Origin: JAXLXE01 sp046328115
Lineage (GTDB): Bacteria; Chloroflexota; UBA6077; JACCZL01
Direction: 5' to 3'
Assembly (NCBI GenBank): GCA_046328115.1
Contig: JAXLXE010000001.1
Span: forward strand, 2,480,001-2,544,000
Length of the DNA stretch: 64,000 nucleotides
Shown in pieces: positions 50,940 through 59,659 of the stretch; the stretch's first letter is position 1; each line of letters opens with the position of its first letter. Below the pieces are notes generated by a model, which was not told the origin of the DNA, did no database searches, and saw nothing but the letters and a program-made list of their open reading frames with translations. Made by a program: the position numbers and the translations under genes.

Positions 50940-51677
50940 CTAACCAGTCCGCGTTGCCTGGCACGCCTCGATGAAGGCGGCAAAGATCCGTCTGCTCGGC
51001 TCGTGGAACCCCACCAGATCCTCTGGGTGGAACTGCACGCACATCACCCACCTGTGCTCCTCACTCTCGAGCGCCTCGATGACTCCATCCGTGGCCCAGC
51101 CCACGGCACGCAGCCCCCGACCGAGGTCCTGGACCGCCTGGTGGTGGTGGGAGTTCACCTCGAATCGATCCGCGCCCAAAATCTCAGCCAGGCGCGAGTC
51201 CTCCGCCAGCCACATCCCGTGGGCCAGTCGATCCCGTTGAGCCCCTGACTGGGGATGCGCTACGCCAGCAGATGGCAGATCCTGGACCAGCGTCCCCCCC
51301 AGCGCCACATTCAGGACCTGCTGCCCGCGACAGATACCCAGGATGGGCCGATCCTCCGCCAGCGCGGCGCCCGCGAGCTCCAGCTCCAGCTCGTCCAGCA
51401 CCTCGTCGACGATCACGGTGGGGTGAGCATCCTCTCCGAATCGCGCCGGCGCCACGTCCCATCCACCCGGAAACAGCACCCCGTCCACCGCCGCGAGTGC
51501 CCGCTGCACAGCCGCGCCGCTACTCATCGGCGGGATGAACAGGGGCACTCCCCCGGCCGCCACCAGGGCATCCACGTACGTTAATCGCAGGCGCGCGTAC
51601 GCCGCGCTCTCAGGGTTGCTGCCGATGTGCCTGCCGATCGGTATGCCGATGAGTGGCAGGTGATTTCCGCTGGTCAT
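50940..51677 (-). CDS. Gamma-glutamyl-gamma-aminobutyrate hydrolase (PuuD-like)
   Basis: Class I glutamine-amidotransferase-like peptidase C26, 245 aa. Nucleophile Cys116 in GICRGQQVLNVALGG, catalytic His-Glu in QFHPED, and the first-strand region PLIGIPIGRH. PuuD releases GABA from gamma-glutamyl-GABA in putrescine breakdown; no other puu genes are here, so the role is inferred from the family. ATG 51677 has GGAG 8 nt upstream. It converges with the CoA-transferase gene, 6 bp apart. Confidence 0.85.
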   Translation of the reverse strand: MTSGNHLPLIGIPIGRHIGSNPESAAYARLRLTYVDALVAAGGVPLFIPPMSSGAAVQRALAAVDGVLFPGGWDVAPARFGEDAHPTVIVDEVLDELELELAGAALAEDRPILGICRGQQVLNVALGGTLVQDLPSAGVAHPQSGAQRDRLAHGMWLAEDSRLAEILGADRFEVNSHHHQAVQDLGRGLRAVGWATDGVIEALESEEHRWVMCVQFHPEDLVGFHEPSRRIFAAFIEACQATRTG

Positions 51678-51961
51678 AGAGACGCTCCACACTGTCGCCC
51701 GCCCCCGGGAACCCGGCATTCTAGATGGTCCGATCCATCAGCGAGGCCGAGGCACACTGGCGAGCGGGCCACCGACTACCGGTCGGGGCGACAATTTCGT
51801 GCGCGGCGGCTATACCCAGGCAGCGCTGAGAATCCTGGGATCCGCCGCCCCACGCTCTGGCTGCTCGGCATCATCCTGTTTGGCCTGTTCTCGCTGGCTG
51901 AGCGGATCCTGTGCCCCTGGTACGATAAGAGCTAGCTCGGGTCCTTGCCGGCCCGCACTGC

Positions 51962-52768
51962 ATGAGCCGCGACATTCTGGACCTTGAGCCACCTGTCCCC
52001 GATCAACGGCTGAGCTATGGGGAGCTGCCCCAGCAGTTCGGCGATCTGCGACTGCCAGCGGGGCCCGGACCGCACCCCGTGGTCGCGGCGATTCACGGCG
52101 GCTACTGGCGCGCGCAGATTGACCTCACGTACTACGGTCATCTGTGCGCGGCGCTCACCACGCTGGGCTACGCCACGTGGAACATTGAGTATCGCCGCGT
52201 CGGACACGCCGGCGGCGGGTGGCCAGGGACGTTCCTGGATGTCGCCGCGGGCGTGGATCACCTCGGAGCGCTGGCCACGCGGTTCCCGCTGGATCTTGAC
52301 CGGGTGGTACTGGTGGGGCACTCCGCGGGCGGGCACCTGGCGCTCTGGAATGCCGCTCGGCGCAAGATGCCCGCGGGAGATCCGCTGGGCAGCGCAAATC
52401 CGCTGCCACTCCGAGGCGTTGTCTCACTCGCCGGTCTGACGGACCTGCGGCGCGGGTACGAGCAGAGTCTCGGTGGCGCCATCATCGAACGGCTGCTGGG
52501 CGGTACCCCCACCGAGCAACCAGAGCGGTACGTGGCGGCCTCGCCAATCGAGCTGCTGCCGCTGGGCGTGCGCCAGGTGCTCCTGCACGGCACGGCGGAT
52601 CTCAACGTGCCGATCGAGCAGAGCACCGCCTACGCGGCCCGCGCCAGGACGGCGGGCGACCAGGTGGAGCTGTTCGAGCTACCTGGTGCCGACCACTTCG
52701 TCATCGTGGACCCGCGGACCGCTGACTGGCAGGCGGTGCCGCGCGCCATCGGCGCGGTCCTCGCCTGA
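51962..52768 (+). CDS. Alpha/beta hydrolase, kynurenine formamidase-like
   Basis: 268 aa. The oxyanion motif HGGYW, nucleophile elbow GHSAGGHLALW, Asp in HGTADLNVPIEQS and His in GADHFVIVD fit the HGGxW arylformamidase/carboxylesterase group. Tryptophan 2,3-dioxygenase is encoded next on the same strand, so hydrolysis of N-formylkynurenine to kynurenine is the likely job. ATG 51962; no ribosome-binding site, TACGAT 36 nt upstream (51921-51926). No kynureninase gene is present in the window, so the pathway is incomplete here. Confidence 0.75.
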   Translation: MSRDILDLEPPVPDQRLSYGELPQQFGDLRLPAGPGPHPVVAAIHGGYWRAQIDLTYYGHLCAALTTLGYATWNIEYRRVGHAGGGWPGTFLDVAAGVDHLGALATRFPLDLDRVVLVGHSAGGHLALWNAARRKMPAGDPLGSANPLPLRGVVSLAGLTDLRRGYEQSLGGAIIERLLGGTPTEQPERYVAASPIELLPLGVRQVLLHGTADLNVPIEQSTAYAARARTAGDQVELFELPGADHFVIVDPRTADWQAVPRAIGAVLA

Positions 52769-52780
52769 CACGCCGCCGCC

Positions 52781-52910
52781 CTATAGGTCGTCGACGCGGA
52801 TCTCCAGGACGGGAAATTCCCGCGGCCGCGTCACATACGCCCCCCCCCCCCGAGGTGATCTCGAAGGTGTTCCCGTCGCCTGGGAAATCCCAGAGGTCCT
52901 CTGCCTTGAG
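52781..52910 (-). pseudogene. 3' fragment of a protein gene, frameshifted at a poly-G tract
   Basis: On the minus strand, after an in-frame TAA (52911-52913), the frame reads LKAEDLWDFPGDGNTFEITS, then a run of 12 G (52840-52851). The natural continuation after the run, AYVTRPREFPVLEIRVDDL and TAG, is in another frame; one base fewer (11 G) would join them. There is no start codon, so the 5' part is lost. This is either a true remnant or an assembly indel in a damaged gene. No family recognised. Confidence 0.4.
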
Positions 52911-53002
52911 TTAGACGGCGTGCGTCGCGGCCAGAGCAGCGCTCCCGATGATCCAGTACGTGGCCGCGCGGCGTACTGGGGACATGCCGGGGGGAGATCG
53001 CT

Positions 53003-53701
53003 ATGGACACGTCCGCCAAGTCACGCATCACGTACGGCAGCTATCTCGGGCTGGATCGCATCCTCGGATCGCAGGAGCCGCGGGCCCCCGCTGAGCTCGG
53101 AGCCACCGTGCACGCTGCCGAGCACTTCTTCATCGTTGTCCACCAGTCGTTCGAGCTGTGGTTCCGCCAGGAGCTGCTGGACCTCAGTCGCGCCACGGTC
53201 GCCCTGGGCTTCAACGAGCTGGATCCGGAGCTCGCGCTGGAACATCTCCAGCGCATCGCGGCCATCCAACGCCTGCTGTGCCAGCAGATGGTGTTGTTCG
53301 ATCACCTCTCCCCGCGCAGCTTTCTGGCTTTCCGTCCGTATCTGGGGAGCGCCAGCGGGGCAGACTCTGAACAGTGGCACAAGGTTGAGCAGGCTCTGGG
53401 ACTGGGTGGGCGCCCCAGCGCGCTCTACGACGCGTTCCTGGCCGCCGTAGAGCGGGCCGGCCTCACCTTGGACAAAGTCTACCGCGAGCCATCGCGGGCC
53501 GGCGTGTTCTACCGTCTGGCCGAGGCGCTCGTGGATATCTCTGAGACGTTCTGGCTGCTGACCGCGGCGCACGTTCGCGTGGCCGAGCGCGCCATTGGTG
53601 ATCGTCCAGGGACCGGCGGCACGGGAGGCGTGAGCTATCTGGAGCAAGCCCTGCGGTACAAGGCGTTCCCAGAGCTCTGGGGGGTGCGGTCGCGGCTGTG
53701 A
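53003..53701 (+). CDS. kynA: Tryptophan 2,3-dioxygenase
   Basis: Heme enzyme opening the indole ring of tryptophan to N-formylkynurenine, 232 aa. YGSYLGLDRIL at the N-terminus, His47 in FIVVHQSFELWF (distal, substrate-contacting), Arg111 in SFLAFRPYLGSASG, proximal heme His190 in TAAHVRVAERAIGD, and GTGGTGGVSYL, the glycine-rich lid. All signature residues are present. The length is a little short but the fold is complete to FPELWGVR. GGGGGGAG 6 nt before the ATG. Operates with the upstream formamidase-like hydrolase. Confidence 0.9.
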   Translation: MDTSAKSRITYGSYLGLDRILGSQEPRAPAELGATVHAAEHFFIVVHQSFELWFRQELLDLSRATVALGFNELDPELALEHLQRIAAIQRLLCQQMVLFDHLSPRSFLAFRPYLGSASGADSEQWHKVEQALGLGGRPSALYDAFLAAVERAGLTLDKVYREPSRAGVFYRLAEALVDISETFWLLTAAHVRVAERAIGDRPGTGGTGGVSYLEQALRYKAFPELWGVRSRL

Positions 53702-53729
53702 TGCCGCGCCTCCCGCCCCGCGTAACCGC

Positions 53730-55376
53730 TCAGAGCATCCGCCGATTCGAGAACGCCGTCTCGTCGTTGGTGATGAACTCCAGAAGGGCCGCCTTGCCAT
53801 TCTCCGTTGCCTCCCGCGCGCGTTTGATCGCGGGGCCGATCTCGTTTGGATCCTCCACTCGCTCAGACCAGCCGCCCAGCGCCCGCGCGATGTCCGCGTA
53901 GCGCCCCCCGATGTCCCGCGTCTGATACAGCTCGTGCGAGATCGGGAGATGGTCGATCTCGATAGCCATGGTGGAGTTGTTGAACACCACCGTGAGGATG
54001 GGCAGGTTGGTGCGGGCGGCCGTCTCGAAGTCCAGGCCGGTCATGCCAAACGCGGCATCTCCCATGAAGTTCACGCACAGCTTCTCGGGAGCCGCCAGCT
54101 TCGCCCCAATGGCCAGGCCCAATCCGGTCCCAAGCTGGTGGGACTTGCCCCAGCCCAGATACCCCCGCGGCGTGGTAGCCACGTAAAACGGCAGGATCTG
54201 GTCCCGCGGGCTACCAGAGTCGTGGGTAACGATCGCGTCCGCCGGGTCAACGGTGCGCATGAAGTCGCTCAGCACCCGGTACGGTGTGATCGGCTTCTGA
54301 TCTGAGCGCAGCTTGGCGGCCCACTCCGCCAGCCACCGCTCCCGCTCCGCGCGGATAGCGGCCCGGACGCTGCCCGGCGCCACCCGGGAGCGGTCACCGA
54401 GCCGATCGCGCACGGCATCGATCAGCGCACCAAGCACCAGCTTGGCGTCACCGAGGATCGGATGATCCACAGGGTACTGCTTGTGCAGGTCACGCGGGTC
54501 GTTGGCCGCGTGAATGATGGTTTTGCCGGCCGGGATCGTAGCCGTCATCGGGTGCCGTGTCAGGCTGGTGCCCACCGCGAAGAGCACGTCCGCCTCGCGG
54601 ATGAACTTGACGGCCTGACCCGTGAGCGCGATCACGGCTGAGCCCAGCGCCAGGTCGTGATTCTCTGGGAAGGCGCTCTTGCCCTCCATGGTGGTGAACA
54701 CCGGGATCTCCAAGAGCTCGGCAAGCTCTCTCAGCTCCTCGCTGGCGCCGGCATACAGGACGCCCGAACCGGCCTGGATCACCGCGCGCCGCGATTCCAC
54801 CAGCACCTGGGCCGCGGCGTCGATGTCGCTCGCGCTGGGTCCCGCCTGCGCCACCGTCACCGGGCGATAGTCCAGGGTGGCCGGATCAATCTCCGCGTGG
54901 GCCACGTCCGAGGGGATCTCCACGAGCACCGGGCCGGGGCGCCCCATCCTGAGCTGGGAAAACGCGCGCCGCATGGCCGGCCCGATCTCGCTGGGCATGG
55001 GCACGCACTCCGCCGCCTTCGTCACGTCACGGTAGCTGCGGACGGACTGAAACGTTGGGAAGACCTGAGCCAGGTCTCGGTTGTGTCCAAGCGGTAGGAG
55101 CAACAGGGGAGTGGAATCTGAAAACGCCGTGGTGACGCCCGGGTAAGCGTTCTCCGCCCCAGGGCCGTACTGCATGGCAAAGACGCCCAGCTTCTTCCCG
55201 TTCATTACGCGGCTGTAGCCATCCGCGATGCCCACCCCCACCCGCTCCTGACGGCAGAGGATCGGCCTGATGCCGGCCGCCGCGGCCGCCTCGATGAGGA
55301 TGGTGGTGGGGTAGGCGCTCAGGTATTCGATGCCCTCGCGCTTCAGGATCTCCGCAACGGCGTCCACGACTCGCAT
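53730..55376 (-). CDS. Thiamin-diphosphate-dependent enzyme (acetolactate-synthase-like)
   Basis: 548 aa with three ThDP-enzyme domains. The catalytic Glu is in ILCRQERVGVGIADGYSR, and the ThDP-Mg motif is MGDAAFGMTGLDFETAARTNLPILTVVFNN (G-D-A...N-N). FAD-site residues of true acetolactate synthase are not evident, so a decarboxylase, benzaldehyde-lyase- or sulfopyruvate-type activity is possible. ATG 55376 follows GAGGGAG by 6 nt. It is 54 bp downstream of the M20 hydrolase gene, likely one transcript. Confidence 0.85.
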   Translation of the reverse strand: MRVVDAVAEILKREGIEYLSAYPTTILIEAAAAAGIRPILCRQERVGVGIADGYSRVMNGKKLGVFAMQYGPGAENAYPGVTTAFSDSTPLLLLPLGHNRDLAQVFPTFQSVRSYRDVTKAAECVPMPSEIGPAMRRAFSQLRMGRPGPVLVEIPSDVAHAEIDPATLDYRPVTVAQAGPSASDIDAAAQVLVESRRAVIQAGSGVLYAGASEELRELAELLEIPVFTTMEGKSAFPENHDLALGSAVIALTGQAVKFIREADVLFAVGTSLTRHPMTATIPAGKTIIHAANDPRDLHKQYPVDHPILGDAKLVLGALIDAVRDRLGDRSRVAPGSVRAAIRAERERWLAEWAAKLRSDQKPITPYRVLSDFMRTVDPADAIVTHDSGSPRDQILPFYVATTPRGYLGWGKSHQLGTGLGLAIGAKLAAPEKLCVNFMGDAAFGMTGLDFETAARTNLPILTVVFNNSTMAIEIDHLPISHELYQTRDIGGRYADIARALGGWSERVEDPNEIGPAIKRAREATENGKAALLEFITNDETAFSNRRML

Positions 55377-55430
55377 GCTCAACTCCCTCGTCTGCGTCGA
55401 TTCGTCAGGTACGTCAACCCGGGAGCGGTT

Positions 55431-56702
55431 TCACGCGGAGGTGGGGCGGTGGGTCTGGTCCGTGACCATCCCGCGTCCACTCTCCTGCCAGGCCGCGAAC
55501 CCCGCGACCTTACCCTGCGCCAACATCTCGGAGAACTCCTGGCGGGCGTCCTTCACCAGATCGTGATCTGCCAGCAGGTCCGCCGCCGTCATCGCCAGCG
55601 ATTTGGCAGCGTAGAGTACCGCGCCGTCTGCCATCTCTGAGATCGCCGCGGCCGCGAACTCAACCGAGTGCCCCGGGATCCCGTCGCTTGCCACCGCGAA
55701 GTACGCGTGGATCGCCGGTAAGATCTGGCTAATATCGCCCATGTCCGTGGAGCCCATCCGCTCGTTCGGTGAGGGCACCACCACTTCCAGCCCCAGCGAC
55801 TCCATGTTCGCCGCGCACAGAGCACCCACGGTGGGATTGGGCACCATGTTGTCGTAGCCGCGGAGCTCCGTCCACTCTAGCCGCGCGCCCGTCATCCGCC
55901 CCGCGCCCTCGGCCGCGCTCCGCACCATCTCCACCAGCTCGCGCTGGTACGACCTGCTCCGCGCCCGTACGCTGAACTTCGCCGCGGCCCGCGCGGGGAT
56001 GATGTTCACCGCGTCCCCACCGTGCGTGATGATCCCGTGCACGCGCGCATCGCCCCGCATGTGAAGCCGGTGGCCGTTGACCCCCACGAATGTCTGGATT
56101 ACGGCCTCCAGCGCGTTGATCCCCTTATCCGGAGAGCCGGCCGCGTGCGCGGCCTTCCCGTGAAACACGATCTCGATCCGGCTGTGCGCCAGCGAGCCAC
56201 GCATCACGATGTTGCGCGTAGACGGATGCATCATGATGGCCACGTCCACGTCGGAGAACACCCCCGCCTCCGCCAGGATGATCTTGCCCCCGCCGCCCTC
56301 CTCGGCCGGCGTGCCAATCACCGAGATCCGCCCGGCAAAGTCCGCTCCCGCGGTCCGCGCCAGCGCCAGACCGGCGCCCAGGGCGCTGGTCGCTATGACA
56401 TTGTGACCGCACGCGTGGCCGATCTCCGGCAGCGCGTCGTACTCCGCCAGGATCGCGATCGTCGGGCCGGGCTCCTGGCCCTGCAGATCTGCCCGAAACG
56501 CCGTGGGCAGACCGCCGATCCCGCGCGACACCTGGAACCCCTGCTCTTCTAGCTCGTCCGCGAGTCGAGCACTCGCGTGGTGTTCGTTGAACGCGATCTC
56601 CGGGTCCGCGTGGATCCCGTGGCTGTGCTCCACCAGGCGCGGCCCAAGCGCGTCCACCGCGCGGCAGATGTCGCGCTTCCAGTCATCTCGATTCAGCGGC
56701 AT
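55431..56702 (-). CDS. M20-family amidohydrolase
   Basis: Zinc aminoacylase/amidohydrolase of the M20D group (AbgB/HipO/IAA-amino-acid-hydrolase-like), 423 aa. Metal residues: Asp in AEYDALPEIGHACGHN with following His-Cys-His, catalytic Glu-Glu in TPAEEGGGGK, and His in MMHPS. The dimerisation lid has HAAGSPDKGINALEAV. ATG 56702 (MPLNRDDWKRD) has GGAAGGG upstream. Hydrolyses an N-acyl or amide bond; grouped with a ThDP enzyme. Confidence 0.9.
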   Translation of the reverse strand: MPLNRDDWKRDICRAVDALGPRLVEHSHGIHADPEIAFNEHHASARLADELEEQGFQVSRGIGGLPTAFRADLQGQEPGPTIAILAEYDALPEIGHACGHNVIATSALGAGLALARTAGADFAGRISVIGTPAEEGGGGKIILAEAGVFSDVDVAIMMHPSTRNIVMRGSLAHSRIEIVFHGKAAHAAGSPDKGINALEAVIQTFVGVNGHRLHMRGDARVHGIITHGGDAVNIIPARAAAKFSVRARSRSYQRELVEMVRSAAEGAGRMTGARLEWTELRGYDNMVPNPTVGALCAANMESLGLEVVVPSPNERMGSTDMGDISQILPAIHAYFAVASDGIPGHSVEFAAAAISEMADGAVLYAAKSLAMTAADLLADHDLVKDARQEFSEMLAQGKVAGFAAWQESGRGMVTDQTHRPTSA

Positions 56703-57115
56703 GGTGCCTGGCCCTTCCTTGTCCCGGCCGATCATAGCGCACCTGGATCCCCTCCACATGCCACGCCTGCCAGCATCCGAAGTCCGCCAAATGGCGGGGG
56801 GTTGCCCCCACCGTCTGCGGGGGGGCATCTCCCACAAACGGCGGAGGGGTTGGGTCGCATCACAGTTTTCTCACAAGTTCCTGACGTGCGCGTTTGGTTT
56901 CCTAACGGGAATCTCACAGCCGGTCCGTCAGACTAGCGCCACCACTTCACGGGGTCACGCCCCACCGATTCACCCCACAGACTCAGGCACAGACCCAGGC
57001 ACAGACTCAGGAGTCGTCACCGAAATCACACCACTCGGTGACGCGACGCGAGATCGAAGTTGGCGCAACACTTCGACCCCGCGGCACACAGGCCTCACGG
57101 CACGGGAGAGGGTTC
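56703..57115. other. 413-bp intergenic region before the sigma-factor gene
   Basis: No gene seen. It holds two imperfect 17-18-bp G-rich repeats, CAAATGGCGGGGGGTTG (56788-56804) and CAAACGGCGGAGGGGTTG (56835-56852), with runs of C that can pair with the first, then three 12-bp repeats. Together they look like a regulatory leader or promoter region; no -10/-35 pair was recognised. Confidence 0.5.
56977..57012. repeat. Three tandem 12-bp direct repeats
   Basis: ACAGACTCAGGC, ACAGACCCAGGC and ACAGACTCAGGA in a row, 103 bp before the sigma-factor start. It shares unit length and the ACAGAC core with the array at 1182-1229. Confidence 0.9.
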
Positions 57116-57784
57116 ATGCGACGAGGAGCGGATCTGGTCAGCAGGGCACAGCAGGGCGATACCGAGGCCTTTGGCGCACTCTACGAGGAATACTCCTCCA
57201 CCATCTATCGTTTCCTGCGTCGCCGCTTCGACGGGCCGGATGACGCCGTTGAGGACCTGACCGCGGACGTCTTCGTCAAGGCTTTCGAGAAGCTGGACCG
57301 CTACCACGATCGTGGTGTGCCGTTCACCGCCTGGCTGTACCGCATTGCCCACAACCACCTGGTGGACTACCTGCGGTTGCGGCAGCGGGCGGCGACCTAC
57401 TCGCTGGATGACGCGACCGACGTGCCGGAGAAGAGCAGCGGACTGGCCTTTGGGCAGGTGCTGGATCGGGAGACGCTGGAGCCGGCGCTCGCGGCGCTGA
57501 CGAACGAGCAGCGGCAGGCGGTGCAGTATCGGTTCCTGGACGGGCTATCGGTGGCGGAGACCGCGGTGCTGATGCAGCGGTCAGACGAGGCGGTCAAGAA
57601 GCTGCAGGCGCGGGCGCTGGTGAACCTGCGCCGGCTGTTGGCGCCGGCGCTGCCGCAGCGATCCCGCCGACTGCAGGCGCTGCCCCAGATGGCGCCGGCG
57701 GCCGTGATCGAGCGAGACCTGGACGCGGATACCCTGCCGGCAATGATGGCGCCCGCGCTGGCTCCCGTCTACGCGGTGGCGTAA
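57116..57784 (+). CDS. ECF-type RNA polymerase sigma factor
   Basis: 222 aa. Sigma region 2 about 8-80 (LYEEYSSTIYRFLRRRF; DLTADVFVKAFEKL; FTAWLYRIAHNHLVDYLR) and region 4 about 115-170 (LAALTNEQRQAVQYRFLDGLSVAETAVLMQRSDEAVKKLQARAL). A 50-residue tail rich in Ala/Pro follows region 4, which might sense or bind something. No anti-sigma gene is adjacent. ATG 57116 has GGGAGAGGG 3-5 nt upstream. The upstream repeat region is unusual. Target promoters unknown. Confidence 0.9.
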   Translation: MRRGADLVSRAQQGDTEAFGALYEEYSSTIYRFLRRRFDGPDDAVEDLTADVFVKAFEKLDRYHDRGVPFTAWLYRIAHNHLVDYLRLRQRAATYSLDDATDVPEKSSGLAFGQVLDRETLEPALAALTNEQRQAVQYRFLDGLSVAETAVLMQRSDEAVKKLQARALVNLRRLLAPALPQRSRRLQALPQMAPAAVIERDLDADTLPAMMAPALAPVYAVA

Positions 57785-57838
57785 CCCAGACCCGCAACCC
57801 CCTGGCAACAACTCCCTCGCAACAACCCCAGAACCACC

Positions 57839-57868
57839 GAGACGCCCGCTGCCAGCAGCGGGCGTCTC
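57839..57868. terminator. Bidirectional hairpin between convergent genes
   Basis: Arms GAGACGCCCGCTG and CAGCGGGCGTCTC, 13 bp perfect, loop CCAG. 54 bp after the sigma-factor stop and 27 bp before the stop of the ThDP enzyme gene. Confidence 0.75.
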
Positions 57869-57895
57869 GTGCTGTTGTGCCCGGAGCGCGCGTTC

Positions 57896-59545
57896 CTACC
57901 TCGTCGGTCGCCGCGACGTGCCGCCGTACGCGGAGGCCATCGGGCCAATCGCCCGCATGTCGATCTCCAGCAGCGACGGCCCCGGGACTGCCATCGCCCG
58001 CGTGAACGCGGGCCCGAAGCCCGGCACGCTGTCGACCTTCTCTGAGTGCAGCCCAAACGACTTCGCCATCTGCACGAAGTCTGGCGTGTGCAGGTCCACG
58101 GCCGTCCGCCGTCCCTCGAACTGCTGGTCCTGGATATTGCGCAGGATCCCGTAGCCGCCGTCATTGAAGAGCAGGATGACCACATCCAGCTTCTCCTGAA
58201 CGGCCGTGGCGAGCTCGCCCAGGTTGTACATGAAGCCGCCGTCGCCAGCCATCAGGATCACTCGCCGACCGGGCGATCCCACGGCCGCGCCGTTCGCCGT
58301 TGGGAGGCCGATTCCGATGGCGCCTGACGCGGAGTGGATGGACGTTCGGTTCTTGTAGATCTCCAGCAGGCGATTGCCCCACGTGTAGGCGGGCACGGTG
58401 GCGTCTCGGACCATCACCGTGTCACGCGGACAGTTGGACCGGATGGCATCCATGATGCCGTCGTACGGCTTCACGCGGTCCCGGACACCGGCCCGGGCAA
58501 CGGTCCGAACCTGCACGCACCGCTCGCGCCAACCGGGCTGCGTGTTGCTGACCCCGTCCAACGCCTGGAGCAGCGCCGCCAGCCCTAGCCTGGCGTCCGT
58601 CTGCACACCCACGGTCACCGGGTAGTTGCGCCCTAGCTCCTCATCGTCCACGTCCAGGTGGACGATGGTGTCGGGGAGCTCCACGGTCCAGTTTCGGGTG
58701 TCGCCGCCAATGAAGCGGGTCCCCACCGCGATGAGGACATCCGCCTCCTTCATCAGGTCGTTGACCGGGGTCTCCAGCGTCAGTGCACCGATGCACAGCT
58801 CGTGGTCTTCAGGCATCGGTCCCCGTCCTGTGAGGCTGGTCACCACGCCCGCGCCCAGCTTCTCCGCCAGCGCGGTCAGCTCGGCGCCGGCATCCGCGAT
58901 CACCACGCCGCCGCCGGCCCAGATCAGCGGCCGCTTCGCCGTCCTGATCACATCAGCGGCGCGGGCTACGTCGTCGGCGCTCGGCGTCACGCGGCCAAAC
59001 CCCTCGAACACGGGCACCTCGAAGTCCTCCTCGAAGTACTGCAGGTTGATGGGAGTATCCAGCGCGACGGGCCGTGGGCGGCCGCTCATCGCCTGGCGGA
59101 TCGCCTCCCCCAGCTTGGCGGGGATGTCGCCGCCCGTGCCCGGGCGGTCCGCCCACTTCGCGGCGGACCGGAGCATCCCAAGCTGGTCCTTCATCTCGTG
59201 CAGGAAGCCCTTGTTCTGATCGATGAACCGGTTATCGGCGTCGCCAGCGATGTGCAGCACTGATGACGACGACCACCAGGATTCGATCATGCCCACGAGA
59301 CCGTTGGCGGCGCCGCCGCCCGTGCTGGTGAGCGCCACACCCAGCTTTCCGGTGGCGCGCGAGTAGCCGTCCGCCATGAGCAACGCCGCCTGTTCGTGTC
59401 GCACCGGTACCGGCCGGATCAGGCCCGTCCGCTTCATCGCGTCGTACATGGGGATGTTGTGGACGCTGATGATGCCGAAGACCGTATCAACGCCCGCGGA
59501 GGCCAGCGTGCGGACGATGAGCTCGCCGCCAGTCATCACTGCCAT
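57896..59545 (-). CDS. Thiamin-diphosphate-dependent enzyme
   Basis: Second ThDP enzyme, 549 aa. Catalytic Glu in PVPVRHEQAALLMADGYSR, central domain GGGVVIADAGAEL, and ThDP-Mg motif MAGDGGFMYNLGELATAVQEKLDVVILLFNDGG (G-D-G...N-D). It is closer to acetolactate synthase/glyoxylate carboligase types than the enzyme at 53730 and is an independent gene, not a tandem copy. ATG 59545 follows GAGGTG by 6 nt. Divergent from the methyltransferase gene. Substrate unknown. Confidence 0.85.
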   Translation of the reverse strand: MAVMTGGELIVRTLASAGVDTVFGIISVHNIPMYDAMKRTGLIRPVPVRHEQAALLMADGYSRATGKLGVALTSTGGGAANGLVGMIESWWSSSSVLHIAGDADNRFIDQNKGFLHEMKDQLGMLRSAAKWADRPGTGGDIPAKLGEAIRQAMSGRPRPVALDTPINLQYFEEDFEVPVFEGFGRVTPSADDVARAADVIRTAKRPLIWAGGGVVIADAGAELTALAEKLGAGVVTSLTGRGPMPEDHELCIGALTLETPVNDLMKEADVLIAVGTRFIGGDTRNWTVELPDTIVHLDVDDEELGRNYPVTVGVQTDARLGLAALLQALDGVSNTQPGWRERCVQVRTVARAGVRDRVKPYDGIMDAIRSNCPRDTVMVRDATVPAYTWGNRLLEIYKNRTSIHSASGAIGIGLPTANGAAVGSPGRRVILMAGDGGFMYNLGELATAVQEKLDVVILLFNDGGYGILRNIQDQQFEGRRTAVDLHTPDFVQMAKSFGLHSEKVDSVPGFGPAFTRAMAVPGPSLLEIDMRAIGPMASAYGGTSRRPTR

Positions 59546-59646
59546 GGTGCGCACCTCGTGACCAGAGCCGCCTGGGCGGCGTTCGCGTGAGGATAGCGCG
59601 GCCTGGGCAGCAAAACCCATGGCTGTCGTCGGTTGGCCGCGTAGGG

Positions 59647-59652
59647 TACCCT
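59647..59652 (+). promoter_or_regulatory. -10 hexamer of a leaderless gene
   Basis: TACCCT, 7 nt before GTG 59660. Confidence 0.45.
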
Positions 59653-59659
59653 CCCTGGT

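Noticed and set aside
52840..52851. Poly-C run as a phase-variation switch for tryptophan dioxygenase
   Set aside because: It lies 150 bp before that gene and outside its coding frame; it belongs to the minus-strand fragment.
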